Shown here one piece after another: positions 17,684 to 25,868 of a DNA stretch of 64,000 nucleotides (position 1 is its first letter; each line of letters starts with the position of its first letter). Origin of the DNA: Polaribacter sp. L3A8 (GTDB lineage Bacteria; Bacteroidota; Bacteroidia; Flavobacteriales; Flavobacteriaceae); the NCBI RefSeq assembly GCF_009796785.1, contig NZ_CP047026.1:496001-560000 (forward strand), given 5' to 3'. The position numbers were made by a program, and so were the translations under genes. A model generated the notes under the pieces. It ran no database searches and was not told the DNA's origin. It was given only the letters and a program-made list of their open reading frames with translations.

Positions 17684-19543
17684 ATGTCTGTAAACACACT
17701 TCTAGTAACTCCACCATTTACACAGTTAAATACTGCGTATCCTGCAACTGCCTACATTAAAGGATTTTTAGATTCTAAAGAGGTACCAACAACACAAATA
17801 GATTTAAGTATCGAGTTGTTTACCGCAGTGTTTACCAAAGAATTTATAGATGCCATTTTTAAACAAGCAGAAATGCTGGGTGGTAAAGAATTGCCTTTGG
17901 TTTGGCAACAAAAAGAAGATTACATCAATAAAGTAGACTCTGTAATGAATTATTTGCGTGTGCAAGAAGTTACGGCAGCGTATCAAATTGTGCATAAAGA
18001 TTATTTACCACACGGACACCGACGCATAAAACTAGACAAAGATTTAAGTACCGAATTTGGAAAATTAGGAATCTTAGACAAAGCCAAACATATTGCCACG
18101 TTGTTTGTAGAAGAATTAGGCGATTTTATAAACGCCAATGTAGACGAGTTTTTCTCATTTACCCGTTATGCCGAACAAATTGGTAGAGCAGCCTCTAGTT
18201 TCGATGAGTTAGACGACTGTTTGCAGTTTGAAACGACGCTGATAGAAGACGAAATGTTGTATTTGTTAGACCAAGAATTACAAGAAAACAAGTACGATTT
18301 AATCTGTTTTACAGTTCCTTTTCCTGGTAATTTGTTTTCTGCGTTGCGATGCGGGCAGTTTATCAAACAGAATTATCCGAACATTAAAATAGGAATGGGT
18401 GGCGGTTATTGCAACACCGAATTAAGACGTTTGTCGGATCCTAGAATTTTCGATTTTGTAGATTTTATCACCTTAGATGATGGCGAAGGTCCGTTGTTAA
18501 GAATCACAGAATTTTTAGACGGAAAAATAGGCGAGGAGCAGCTAGAAAGAACCTATATCTGTAGAAATAACGAAGTTGTATATGCAAATAAATTGCCCAA
18601 CACGATATTTCATCATAAGAATTTACCAGCACCAAGTTATATTGGTTTGCCAACGGCAAAATATTTGTCTTTTTTAGATGTAATGAATCCGATGCATAGA
18701 ATGTGGTCTGACGGAAAGTGGAATAAACTTACCATTTCTCACGGTTGTTACTGGAAAAAATGTTCTTTTTGTGATGTAAATCTAGATTATATCAGCAATT
18801 ACCAAAACACCACAGCCGATGATTTGGTGGATAAAATTGAACAAATAATATCAGAAACCGGAATTACAGGTTTTCATTTTGTAGACGAAGCAGCGCCACC
18901 AAAAATGTTAAGAGCCTTGGCAAACAAGTTGCTAGAACGCAAAGTGTACATTACTTGGTGGACCAACATCCGTTTCGAGAAAACGTTTAATGCAGAATTG
19001 TGCGCATTATTATCTAAATCTGGTTGTATTGCGGTTACTGGCGGATTAGAAGTTGCCTCTGATAGATTGTTAGAGAAAATGAAAAAAGGGGTTGACATCG
19101 GACAAGTTGCAAGGGTAACCAAAGCCTTTTCTGATGAAAATATTATGGTACATGCCTATTTAATGTTTGGTTTTCCTACAGAAACAGCGCAAGAAACCAT
19201 CGATTCTTTAGAAGTGGTACGTCAGTTATTTTACAACAATTGCATTCAGTCTGCTTTTTGGCATCAATTTGCGTGCACAAGCCACAGTCCGGTTGGTAAA
19301 AACCCAGACGAATTTGAAATTAATATTATTGGTCCAGAATTTAAAGGATTTGCAGAAAACGATTTATATCACGAAGATCCAACAGGAGCAGAGCACCATT
19401 TATATAGTGAGGGTTTAAATTCAGCTTTAAACAACTACTTAAATCACAAAGGATTTGAAATTCCGCTGCACAAATATTTCGATTTTAAGGTTCCTAGAGT
19501 TACTGTTAATAGTACTATGATTGAAAAATGTTTGAAAGAGTAG
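17684..19543 (+). CDS. B12-binding-domain radical SAM protein
   Basis: A 619-residue radical SAM protein. The N-terminal third resembles a cobalamin-binding Rossmann domain (LVTPPFTQLNTAYPA, later GMGGGYCNTELRR), and the radical SAM core starts near residue 350. The cluster cysteines are Cys355, Cys360 and Cys363 (SHGCYWKKCSFCD), a CX4CX2C spacing instead of the usual CX3CX2C. A TATCTTTG -7 box at 17661-17668 shows that the true start is the ATG at 17684 and not the in-frame TTG at 17666. Substrate is unknown. An interspersed 100-bp repeat with a hairpin follows the stop by 7 bp and may act as terminator. Confidence 0.85.
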   Translation: MSVNTLLVTPPFTQLNTAYPATAYIKGFLDSKEVPTTQIDLSIELFTAVFTKEFIDAIFKQAEMLGGKELPLVWQQKEDYINKVDSVMNYLRVQEVTAAYQIVHKDYLPHGHRRIKLDKDLSTEFGKLGILDKAKHIATLFVEELGDFINANVDEFFSFTRYAEQIGRAASSFDELDDCLQFETTLIEDEMLYLLDQELQENKYDLICFTVPFPGNLFSALRCGQFIKQNYPNIKIGMGGGYCNTELRRLSDPRIFDFVDFITLDDGEGPLLRITEFLDGKIGEEQLERTYICRNNEVVYANKLPNTIFHHKNLPAPSYIGLPTAKYLSFLDVMNPMHRMWSDGKWNKLTISHGCYWKKCSFCDVNLDYISNYQNTTADDLVDKIEQIISETGITGFHFVDEAAPPKMLRALANKLLERKVYITWWTNIRFEKTFNAELCALLSKSGCIAVTGGLEVASDRLLEKMKKGVDIGQVARVTKAFSDENIMVHAYLMFGFPTETAQETIDSLEVVRQLFYNNCIQSAFWHQFACTSHSPVGKNPDEFEINIIGPEFKGFAENDLYHEDPTGAEHHLYSEGLNSALNNYLNHKGFEIPLHKYFDFKVPRVTVNSTMIEKCLKE

Positions 19544-19550
19544 GTTGTTT

Positions 19551-19650
19551 TTTTGAAGCTATTTCCAGCTTTCACTACTCGCTTTTTTTATTCCGAAAAA
19601 GAATAAAAAAGAGCTCAAACAGACCGTTCAATCTGGGCTAGACTTGTTTG
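19551..19650 (+). repeat. 100-bp interspersed repeat with hairpin, copy 1
   Basis: This sequence recurs almost unchanged at 32261-32360. It holds a hairpin (CTTTTTTTATTC at 19582-19593 pairing with GAATAAAAAAG from 19601), then GAGCTCAAAC and a conserved GGGCTA-ACTTGTTTG end. Both copies start just after a plus-strand stop codon. Confidence 0.8.
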
Positions 19651-19671
19651 TCAACGGTATTTATTTCCATT

Positions 19672-19807
19672 GTCAGTTCGAGCGCAGTCGAGAACTAAGT
19701 ACTTCTTAAAACATCTCAATTGTCATTTCGACGATAGGAGAAACCACATAACAATAACCACAACAACAGCATCACTTTATGAGATTTCTCCCAAAGGTCG
19801 AAATGAC
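19672..19807. repeat. REP-like palindromes, type B (GTCATTTCGA)
   Basis: A half element at 19672-19696 (GTCAGTTCGAGCGCAGTCGA) is followed by a full inverted pair: GTCATTTCGACGATAGGAGA at 19722 and its complement-type arm ending TCGAAATGAC at 19807. The same family occurs at 21863-21947 and 22145-22170. No gene is supported in the 324-bp gap. Confidence 0.8.
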
Positions 19808-19867
19808 AAAACTGTGTGCTTTAATTCTAACACAAAACAAACCTCCATTATTCCTAACAACTAATTC

Positions 19868-20800
19868 CTAATTTAAAATCCAATTCATTAAATTCTCTGT
19901 ATCAATAATAGACCAACTATGTGGATGTCTGTCTCCATTTGCTCTGTAGCCTTTATTTTTTGTAGTAATGTATGCAACGTTTTTAAAATCGCGTTTTTTT
20001 AAAGATTCAGATAATTGTTGAATGTAATAAGCATTGGTTTGCTCAAAATTAGTCTTTCTATTTACTTTCCACCAATTTACATCTGGCTCTGTGTAGAATC
20101 TAATTTTTGTGTTTTTTAAATTACTAAGGTTTGCCGTGTAATTAGATGCCGATGTAAATACGGCATATTTTTCATAATTAGAAATTCCGTCTTTTGGGTT
20201 TCCTAATTCTTTATCAAATAAATTTTTAATCCAAGTACTTTCCTGAACAGCAATATCAGAAAAATTTCTTTCTATATTTATTAAGGAAGCCTCATATAAA
20301 GCTAAAAGATCGATAGGCGAGTCTACAATAAAAACCCCTTTAGGTTGTATATGGAACTCTTTTAGACCTGTAATGTAATCACTAATTAATAAGCTTACAA
20401 TTCCTCCGCTAGAAAAACCACCAATATAAATATCATTAGTACTTAAATTATGTTTCTCTAAAGTATTTTGTAAAAGCGTAGCTAGATTTTTTTTATCACG
20501 TTCTTCCAACCAAAGTTTATCGCTATAATTCATTAAAACCAAACTGATTTGATTCTTTTTAGCAATGTCTACAATTTGGAATTCCCTTTTTATATCAGCA
20601 GGTTTTTCTCCAAAACCTCCAAATAAAATTAATACCGCTTTAGAATTTTCTGTCGGTTTTATAATTTCAAAAAGATCAGTAACAATGGTTTCTGTTTTAG
20701 CTTCCTTCTGAACTTCTTTATGTACAGGATTTTTCTTTTCTGATTTACAAGAAATAAAAATAGTTAAGAGAAATAGTATAAGTAAACTGTTATTCTTCAT
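19868..20800 (-). CDS. Lipoprotein of the alpha/beta-hydrolase type
   Basis: A 310-residue protein with a lipoprotein signal (LLTIFISCKSE, lipid-bearing Cys at residue 18). The mature part looks like an alpha/beta hydrolase: a VLILFGGFGEKPAD oxyanion-side strand and a nucleophile elbow GGFSSGGIVSLL with Ser in GFSSG. A late His in NGDRHPHSW could complete the triad. It should sit in the outer or cytoplasmic membrane facing the periplasm. Substrate is unknown. It is transcribed alone, with a repeat-filled region downstream. Confidence 0.72.
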   Translation of the reverse strand: MKNNSLLILFLLTIFISCKSEKKNPVHKEVQKEAKTETIVTDLFEIIKPTENSKAVLILFGGFGEKPADIKREFQIVDIAKKNQISLVLMNYSDKLWLEERDKKNLATLLQNTLEKHNLSTNDIYIGGFSSGGIVSLLISDYITGLKEFHIQPKGVFIVDSPIDLLALYEASLINIERNFSDIAVQESTWIKNLFDKELGNPKDGISNYEKYAVFTSASNYTANLSNLKNTKIRFYTEPDVNWWKVNRKTNFEQTNAYYIQQLSESLKKRDFKNVAYITTKNKGYRANGDRHPHSWSIIDTENLMNWILN

Positions 20801-20862
20801 TTTTAGCTGGTATAAACTTTACGCTGAATTATTCAACGTAAAGCAGCTAAGTTACTAGTTTT

Positions 20863-21375
20863 TTACTTTGCATAGGCACCAGAAGAATAGGTTAATTCGT
20901 AACTATGCGTGTACACTTCAAAAACAATTCCGAAAGGATCTTCTACATAACACATTTTAAAAGGCTTGTCTTTTGGGTAATATTCTCTAATTGGCATTCT
21001 TTGTTTTCCTCCGTAAGCAACAATTTTATCGACCAATTCTTCTATATTAGGATCTTGAATACAAAAATGAAAAAGACCTGTATTAAAAGGACTAAATTCT
21101 GGTGCTTCTTTAATTCCGTTCGGAAAACAAAACAACTCAACACCAATACCATCTGAAGTAGATAAATGTGCAATTTCAAATTCGGTCCAATCTTCACCAA
21201 AAACGTCAATACACATTTTACCAATGGCAGTTTCAGTTTCTTTTTTAACTGTAGAAGGTTCCATAATAATGTACCAGCCCATTACTTCTGAATAAAATTT
21301 TACAGCTTCTTTAATGTTAGGAACGGTAAGACCAATATGTGAGAATGATTTTGGGTAATTTTTATTTTCAGTCAT
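20863..21375 (-). CDS. VOC-family (glyoxalase/bleomycin-resistance) protein
   Basis: A 170-residue protein from the ATG at 21375. A longer version from 21435 adds residues unlike the family and would start inside the promoter. The VOC fold is visible: FSHIGLTVPNIKEAVKFYSEVMGW at the start and VEDPFGIVFEVYTHSY at the end, with His and Glu in metal-ligand positions. It is divergent from an HxlR-type regulator 120 bp away, which probably controls it in response to a reactive carbonyl or similar stress. The reaction is not known. Confidence 0.85.
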   Translation of the reverse strand: MTENKNYPKSFSHIGLTVPNIKEAVKFYSEVMGWYIIMEPSTVKKETETAIGKMCIDVFGEDWTEFEIAHLSTSDGIGVELFCFPNGIKEAPEFSPFNTGLFHFCIQDPNIEELVDKIVAYGGKQRMPIREYYPKDKPFKMCYVEDPFGIVFEVYTHSYELTYSSGAYAK

Positions 21376-21393
21376 AATTTCTAATTTAGACTG

Positions 21394-21401
21394 CAAATTT
21401 A
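21394..21401 (-). promoter_or_regulatory. -7 box of the VOC gene
   Basis: On the minus strand TAAATTTG matches TAnnTTTG 19 bp before the ATG at 21375. It supports this later start and lies in the divergent control region shared with the HxlR-type regulator. Confidence 0.5.
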
Positions 21402-21496
21402 ACTTATATTTGCCTTTATAGCAATAACTTACCAAAAAGTAGTATAGTTACCTAAACGAGTAAATTAATGATTATCAGCATTATAAAAATATAAAT

Positions 21497-21808
21497 TTGA
21501 TAGAAAAAATTACATGTCCGTTAAATTACACCATGAATTTAATAGGTACAAAATGGAAACCTTTAATATTATTCCACTTATTAGAAGGTGGTTTGCGTTC
21601 TGGAGTGTTGCAAAAACACATTATAGGTATTTCTAACAAAATGTTTACACAAACGGTAAGAGAGTTAGAAAAAGACGGACTAATTTCTAGGAAAGTATAC
21701 CCTGTTGTTCCGCCAAAAGTAGAGTATACGCTAACAGAAAGAGGGCAATCTTTAGAAGCAATTCTAAGAAGTTTAGATGCTTGGGGTTTAAAAGATATTG
21801 CAGAATAA
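21497..21808 (+). CDS. HxlR-family transcriptional regulator
   Basis: A 103-residue winged-helix protein with the HxlR signature: CPLNYTMNLIGTKWKPLILF near the N-terminus, with Cys7 before the helix, and RELEKDGLISRKVYP in the recognition region. The start is a TTG codon at 21497. The frame is closed by a stop at 21461 and offers no ATG between. HxlR proteins often sense aldehydes or quinones through the N-terminal Cys. It is divergent from the VOC gene, its likely target. Confidence 0.87.
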   Translation: MIEKITCPLNYTMNLIGTKWKPLILFHLLEGGLRSGVLQKHIIGISNKMFTQTVRELEKDGLISRKVYPVVPPKVEYTLTERGQSLEAILRSLDAWGLKDIAE

Positions 21809-21862
21809 TTATAAGGATTTTGTTTTATTTATTTTAAAACGCAAAACAAAACCACCCCAATT

Positions 21863-22170
21863 GTCATTTCGAGCGCAGTCGAGAAATCACATAACAAAAA
21901 ACACAACAATGTCATCACTTTATGGGATTTCTCCCAAAGGTCGAAAAAACAAAACCCCATTTGTCATTGCGAGGTTACGAAGCAATCTGTTAATTTGTAA
22001 CTCAGAATAAACAGATTACTTCGTCCTATCGTCCTCGTAATGACGGTAGGTTTGTCATTGCGAGGAACGAAGCAGTCTCTTTATCTAAACAAAGATTACT
22101 TCATTCGTACCTCATTCGTAATGACACTCGAAACAATCCCCAATTGTCAGTTCGAGCGCTGTCGAGAACT
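21863..22170. repeat. Cluster of REP-like palindromes, types B and A
   Basis: Four elements in a row: type B pair 21863-21947 (GTCATTTCGAGCGCAGTCGA), type A pairs 21963-22044 and 22054-22125 (GTCATTGCGAGG arms with GAAGCAATCTG), and a type B half at 22145-22170. They fill the 458-bp gap after the HxlR gene. Short open frames here are translations of repeat sequence and not genes. Confidence 0.85.
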
Positions 22171-22266
22171 AAATGCTTCTATAATTTAAAAATTCGATTT
22201 TACTACTGCTTGAAAACAATAGTAAAACCGAATTAAAAAATTAAGCTGCTTAACGTTTATTGGGTG

Positions 22267-22782
22267 TTAAATAAACAATAGAATAATGGTTAGCACAATT
22301 CCGCCAACCGTAAAATACATTCCTTTTTTAAAAATAGGCATTTTTGGTGTGTACATCCAAAAAGCAGAAAAAACAAAAAATAATAAAGACACTCCAAAAA
22401 AGATGTTTAAAAAATAGAGTGGACTATTGGTGTTTGCTTTGTGCAAATGTTCCATTTTATCAAGAATAAATGGCAATTGCATTTTTTTGATATTAGCTAC
22501 ACCTGTTGTTTGATTGTAACTACCATTTCTTAAGTATAATACATCTCCTTTTTGACTTAAAACTTTTGCTCCTTTTTTAAATATCGGAGCTAAATCTCTA
22601 GCGGTTAAATTTGGAGCTAATTTTTTTTCTGTGATAACTTCTGTTTTTAGAAAATCGGTATCTCTAAAAACCATTATAATTCCACTTAATGCGTACACAA
22701 ACATAATTCCGGCTAAAAAATAACCTAAATATCTGTGAATAATTCTAATTTGAAATGAGAACGGAGTCTTTCTTTTTGCCAT
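22267..22782 (-). CDS. PepSY-associated membrane protein
   Basis: A 171-residue membrane protein with hydrophobic segments near residues 16-35, 119-140 and 150-170. The opening FQIRIIHRYLGYFLAGIMFVYALSG is typical of PepSY-associated TM proteins (iron-uptake-linked or reductase-like), which carry His residues in the first helix that may bind heme. A small extracytoplasmic domain lies between helices one and two. It is transcribed alone. Function is not established. Confidence 0.75.
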   Translation of the reverse strand: MAKRKTPFSFQIRIIHRYLGYFLAGIMFVYALSGIIMVFRDTDFLKTEVITEKKLAPNLTARDLAPIFKKGAKVLSQKGDVLYLRNGSYNQTTGVANIKKMQLPFILDKMEHLHKANTNSPLYFLNIFFGVSLLFFVFSAFWMYTPKMPIFKKGMYFTVGGIVLTIILLFI

Positions 22783-22961
22783 GACGCTATGTAATTTAAA
22801 TGTCTACAATACAGACATAAATTTACGACAAAGGTTTAACGTAAAAGTTACTTTTATTTAAAAATATAGTGCTTTTTTAAAATTTGTTTTCGGTATAAAT
22901 AGGCTTGTTTTAGTCACTATTTTAATACTAAAAATCATCTTAAGCAGAAGGTTGTTGCTTT

Positions 22962-23792
22962 CTAGCTCTGTTTTATGTGTACATCCATTTGCGGAAAAGG
23001 AATGGCAATATTGTTTTCCATAAATTTACGTCTAATAATTCTGCGGATATCACTTTTCATTCTATCCGAACCAAAAATAGTGCTGCTATAAAATAACACC
23101 TGAAAATTTAAGGACGAATCGCCAAAACTAACCAATCGTGCTTCTATCAATTTTTTATGATCTACTTCTACATGTTCTTTGGCACTTTCTTCTAGCATTT
23201 TAATTACAAATTCTACATCACTATCATAAGAAACTCCAATATCAATTCTAAAACGATTTAAATGCGTTTGATGGCTCCAGTTAATAACTTTATTAGTAGT
23301 AATTAAAGAATTAGGAATGATAATAGAAATATCATCTGTATTTAATCCTTTAGAAGTTCGTAAACCAATTTCTTGAATTTTTACAATATCTCCATCTATT
23401 TCTAAAACGTCAGAAACTCTAATAGATCTTTCTGAAAGTAAAATAATACCAGAAATAATATCGTTAAAGGTTTGTTGCAATCCCAAACCAACACCTACTA
23501 ATAATGCTGCAGAACCCGCAATTAAAATGGTTACTTTAATGCCAAATGCTTCTAAAATAAAAGCAAAGGCAATTACCCAAATAACATATTTTATAATTTG
23601 AAATAAGGAATAGATGTTTCCTTCATTAAATTCGTTAACACCTTTATTTCTAAACAAAGATTTTTTAAGCAACCATAAAACAACTTTAGTGATGATAAAA
23701 ATAAGGAGCACCATAAATAAGGCACTAATCTTTAAACTATAGTTAGCGACATTAAAGAGTTCGAATTCTAAAATTTTTTGTAATAAATCCAT
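22962..23792 (-). CDS. MscS-family mechanosensitive ion channel
   Basis: A 276-residue small-conductance mechanosensitive channel. Helices lie at about residues 20-40, 63-82 and 88-108. The pore helix shows the Gly/Ala pattern ILIAGSAALLVGVGLGLQQTFNDIISGI, as in MscS TM3, followed by the beta domain (VLEIDGDIVKIQEIGLRTS). It opens under membrane tension to release solutes. It lies 16 bp downstream of the DUF3037 gene on the same strand and may belong to the same transcript, though a functional link is not evident. Confidence 0.92.
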   Translation of the reverse strand: MDLLQKILEFELFNVANYSLKISALFMVLLIFIITKVVLWLLKKSLFRNKGVNEFNEGNIYSLFQIIKYVIWVIAFAFILEAFGIKVTILIAGSAALLVGVGLGLQQTFNDIISGIILLSERSIRVSDVLEIDGDIVKIQEIGLRTSKGLNTDDISIIIPNSLITTNKVINWSHQTHLNRFRIDIGVSYDSDVEFVIKMLEESAKEHVEVDHKKLIEARLVSFGDSSLNFQVLFYSSTIFGSDRMKSDIRRIIRRKFMENNIAIPFPQMDVHIKQS

Positions 23793-23808
23793 TTACTTTA
23801 TATTAAAA

Positions 23809-24192
23809 TTATAACACATACTTTTCAAAAATATCTTTTAATTCTTTTTCTGGCTCAGAACACAAGCCAGGATGCGTTTTAGAACTTTGTATTATGGTAC
23901 TTCTACAAGCTGCTAACCATCTAAATCGATCAGAAATTTCAAATTCACCAATTTTACCTCCAGTGGTTTTTCCTTCACAAATTAATTTCCAAGCGTTTAA
24001 ATAATCGTTTAAGAATTCTAACTCTAATTCTGGTGCCAATGCTTTTAGTTTATCTGCATTGATATGATATTTCATATCCAAGAATTTTTTACGTTTCGAA
24101 AACAAAATAACTCCCACGTTAAAGAATTCTTCGCGTTCTACTTTAGGTACCAATCTAATAATGGCGTATTCAAAGGTAACTTTATCTTGCAT
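23809..24192 (-). CDS. DUF3037 protein
   Basis: A 127-residue cytoplasmic protein with the DUF3037 pattern: FEYAIIRLVPKVEREEFFNVGVILFS at the start, then FRWLAACRSTIIQSS. Its function is unknown. The gene overlaps the HipA-like kinase gene by 11 bp (24182-24192), which means translational coupling. This pairing of a HipA-like kinase with DUF3037 recurs in bacteria, so the two products probably work together, possibly as kinase and modulator. That role is inference. Confidence 0.85.
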   Translation of the reverse strand: MQDKVTFEYAIIRLVPKVEREEFFNVGVILFSKRKKFLDMKYHINADKLKALAPELELEFLNDYLNAWKLICEGKTTGGKIGEFEISDRFRWLAACRSTIIQSSKTHPGLCSEPEKELKDIFEKYVL

Positions 24193-24961
24193 CTTCAGCT
24201 TCTTTTACTAATTCATCAATCATAGAAAGTTTTGCGTTTAAAAATTGAATATACGCTGCTCTCATTTCATCGGGTGTTAAAACTTCTCCCTCGCTTAACA
24301 GCCAATCTTCTGGAATGTTAGAAACGATTTCAGTAATTACATCAATATTTATAAGTTGTTTTATTTCTTCTGATGCTTTTTTAAGATTTGTTGCTTTAGG
24401 TAAAAGCACGTGGTCTTTTATTAAAGGGAAGGTTCTTGTTAAGTGATTTTTCCAAGTAGTCCAATTATGATGAAAGTAAAAACTTGCTCCGTTGTCTATT
24501 ACCCAAAGCTCATTATTCCAATTTAATAGATTGGTGTTTTTTGCAGTTCTATCTATATTGCTAATTAAACTATCTAGAATAACCACTTTAGAAGCCGTTA
24601 ATGCATCTGCAGTAGAAACTAAAGGATCATAAGTAATGGCACTCGATAAAAAATGCAATCCTAAATTTAAACCAATACTAAATTTTAGCAAATCCTGAAT
24701 TTCTTCATCGGGTTCTGTTTTGCTAAAAGAGTCGTCTAAATTCATAAACACCAACTCTGGCACTTTTAAGCCAATCGCTCTAGCGAGTTCTCCTCCAATA
24801 AATTCTGAAATCAATGCTTTTTTACCTTGTCCTGCACCTCTAAACTTAAGTACATATAAAAAACCATCATCTGCTTTTACAATTGCAGGCAAAGAACCAC
24901 CTTCTCGTAAAGGTTGTAAATACTGAACAACATTTACAGTTCTAATATCAATTTTATTCAT
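24182..24961 (-). CDS. HipA-like kinase
   Basis: A 259-residue protein of the HipA/PI3K-like kinase fold (HipA_2 type), without the N-terminal subdomain of classical HipA. Visible motifs are VLKFRG for the ATP-binding lysine strand, SLISNIDRTAKNTNLL for the catalytic loop (Asp and Asn) and WVIDNGASF for the metal-binding Asp. Classical HipA phosphorylates glutamyl-tRNA synthetase as a toxin. For this short type the substrate is unknown. An XRE regulator gene lies 80 bp upstream on the same strand, similar to the HipB position, and a DUF3037 gene overlaps the 3' end. Confidence 0.82.
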   Translation of the reverse strand: MNKIDIRTVNVVQYLQPLREGGSLPAIVKADDGFLYVLKFRGAGQGKKALISEFIGGELARAIGLKVPELVFMNLDDSFSKTEPDEEIQDLLKFSIGLNLGLHFLSSAITYDPLVSTADALTASKVVILDSLISNIDRTAKNTNLLNWNNELWVIDNGASFYFHHNWTTWKNHLTRTFPLIKDHVLLPKATNLKKASEEIKQLINIDVITEIVSNIPEDWLLSEGEVLTPDEMRAAYIQFLNAKLSMIDELVKEAEDAR

Positions 24962-25041
24962 AAAGACTAAATTATGCTATTTATCTAAATTGAAGATAAA
25001 AGAGGAATATTTGTTTTGATCTCCTTTTGTTAAAGTTTTTA

Positions 25042-25395
25042 CTATTTCTGATATTCATCAAAAGTTCCATCAGAATAAAAAACAACAATACGTTGTATTT
25101 TTTTTCCAACAGTTTCAGCCGAAGTCTCATTAAAAAAAGTTGGAGTAGCTGCAACCTTCGTTTCCGCATTTTTAGGAAAACTTCCTTTTCCGTTTAACAG
25201 CCAATACATATCTACATCAACAAATTCTGATGTTACTTTTAGAATAAAATCTAAACTTGGTTTATTTCTTCCAGACAAAATATGAGAAATACTAGAACGT
25301 TGCACACCCACTTTGTCTGCAAACATAGAGGCAGATAATTGGTGAAAATCCATTACTTTCTTAAGTCGTGTTGTAAATTCAGATATGTTTACCAT
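25042..25395 (-). CDS. XRE-family helix-turn-helix regulator
   Basis: A 117-residue protein with an N-terminal Cro/C1-type HTH (residues about 8-65, FADKVGVQRSSISHILSGRNKPS). A linker leads to a conserved C-terminal tail (RIVVFYSDGTFDEYQ) seen in other flavobacterial regulators of this kind. It has the position of an antitoxin-type regulator before the HipA-like kinase, but it is also followed by a gap, so separate transcription is possible. The upstream 470 bp contain a dense set of TTACAnnTGTAA-like sites that are probable operators. Confidence 0.9.
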   Translation of the reverse strand: MVNISEFTTRLKKVMDFHQLSASMFADKVGVQRSSISHILSGRNKPSLDFILKVTSEFVDVDMYWLLNGKGSFPKNAETKVAATPTFFNETSAETVGKKIQRIVVFYSDGTFDEYQK

Positions 25396-25720
25396 TGTAA
25401 CATTATTGTATTATACAAATGTAACCAATCTAATCACAGCAACAAAGTATATAATTGTAAATAAGAAATAATGTGATTTTAATATTAAACTAAAGCTTTA
25501 AGTAAATATCGTAAATATCTAAAATAAAGTTAATTAAAAATAATACATAAGAAATGTTTATGTAAGGAAGAGGGGTGATTAAATAGAATTGATTGGTTAC
25601 AGTTTACAATTTACAACAGTAACATTTGTAATTCAATCTTGATTTTACATTTGTAACATTAATGTGATTTACAATTGTAATCTTTTGTAAAGTGACAATT
25701 GTAAACATTAAAATGACAGT
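25396..25720. promoter_or_regulatory. Dense cluster of TTACAATTGTAA-type operator sites
   Basis: The region upstream of the XRE gene holds many copies of TTGTAA/TTACAA. The clearest is the perfect 12-bp palindrome TTACAATTGTAA at 25669-25680. Near matches lie at 25645-25657 (TTACATTTGTAA), at about 25694 (GACAATTGTAAA), at about 25410 (ATACAAATGTAA) and at about 25454 (AATTGTAAA). No gene is supported in the whole 473-bp gap. Confidence 0.6.
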
Positions 25721-25868
25721 GCTTTTAACTACTTATAAACATGAAATAAAATGTGGACTTATGAAGTTTAAGCTTACATTATTTTATAAATAAATATGAT
25801 TTGATTAATTATAAATGATAGCTAACTTTTAAAATTTCTCTATTTTTGAAAAAAAATACCAGCATAAT

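Noticed and set aside
19670..19864. Open frame between the radical SAM gene and the lipoprotein gene
   Set aside because: It lies wholly in type B palindromes. The product is repeat translation.
21798..22010. Open frame after the HxlR gene
   Set aside because: It is a translation of REP type B and type A arms and has no protein-like pattern of its own.
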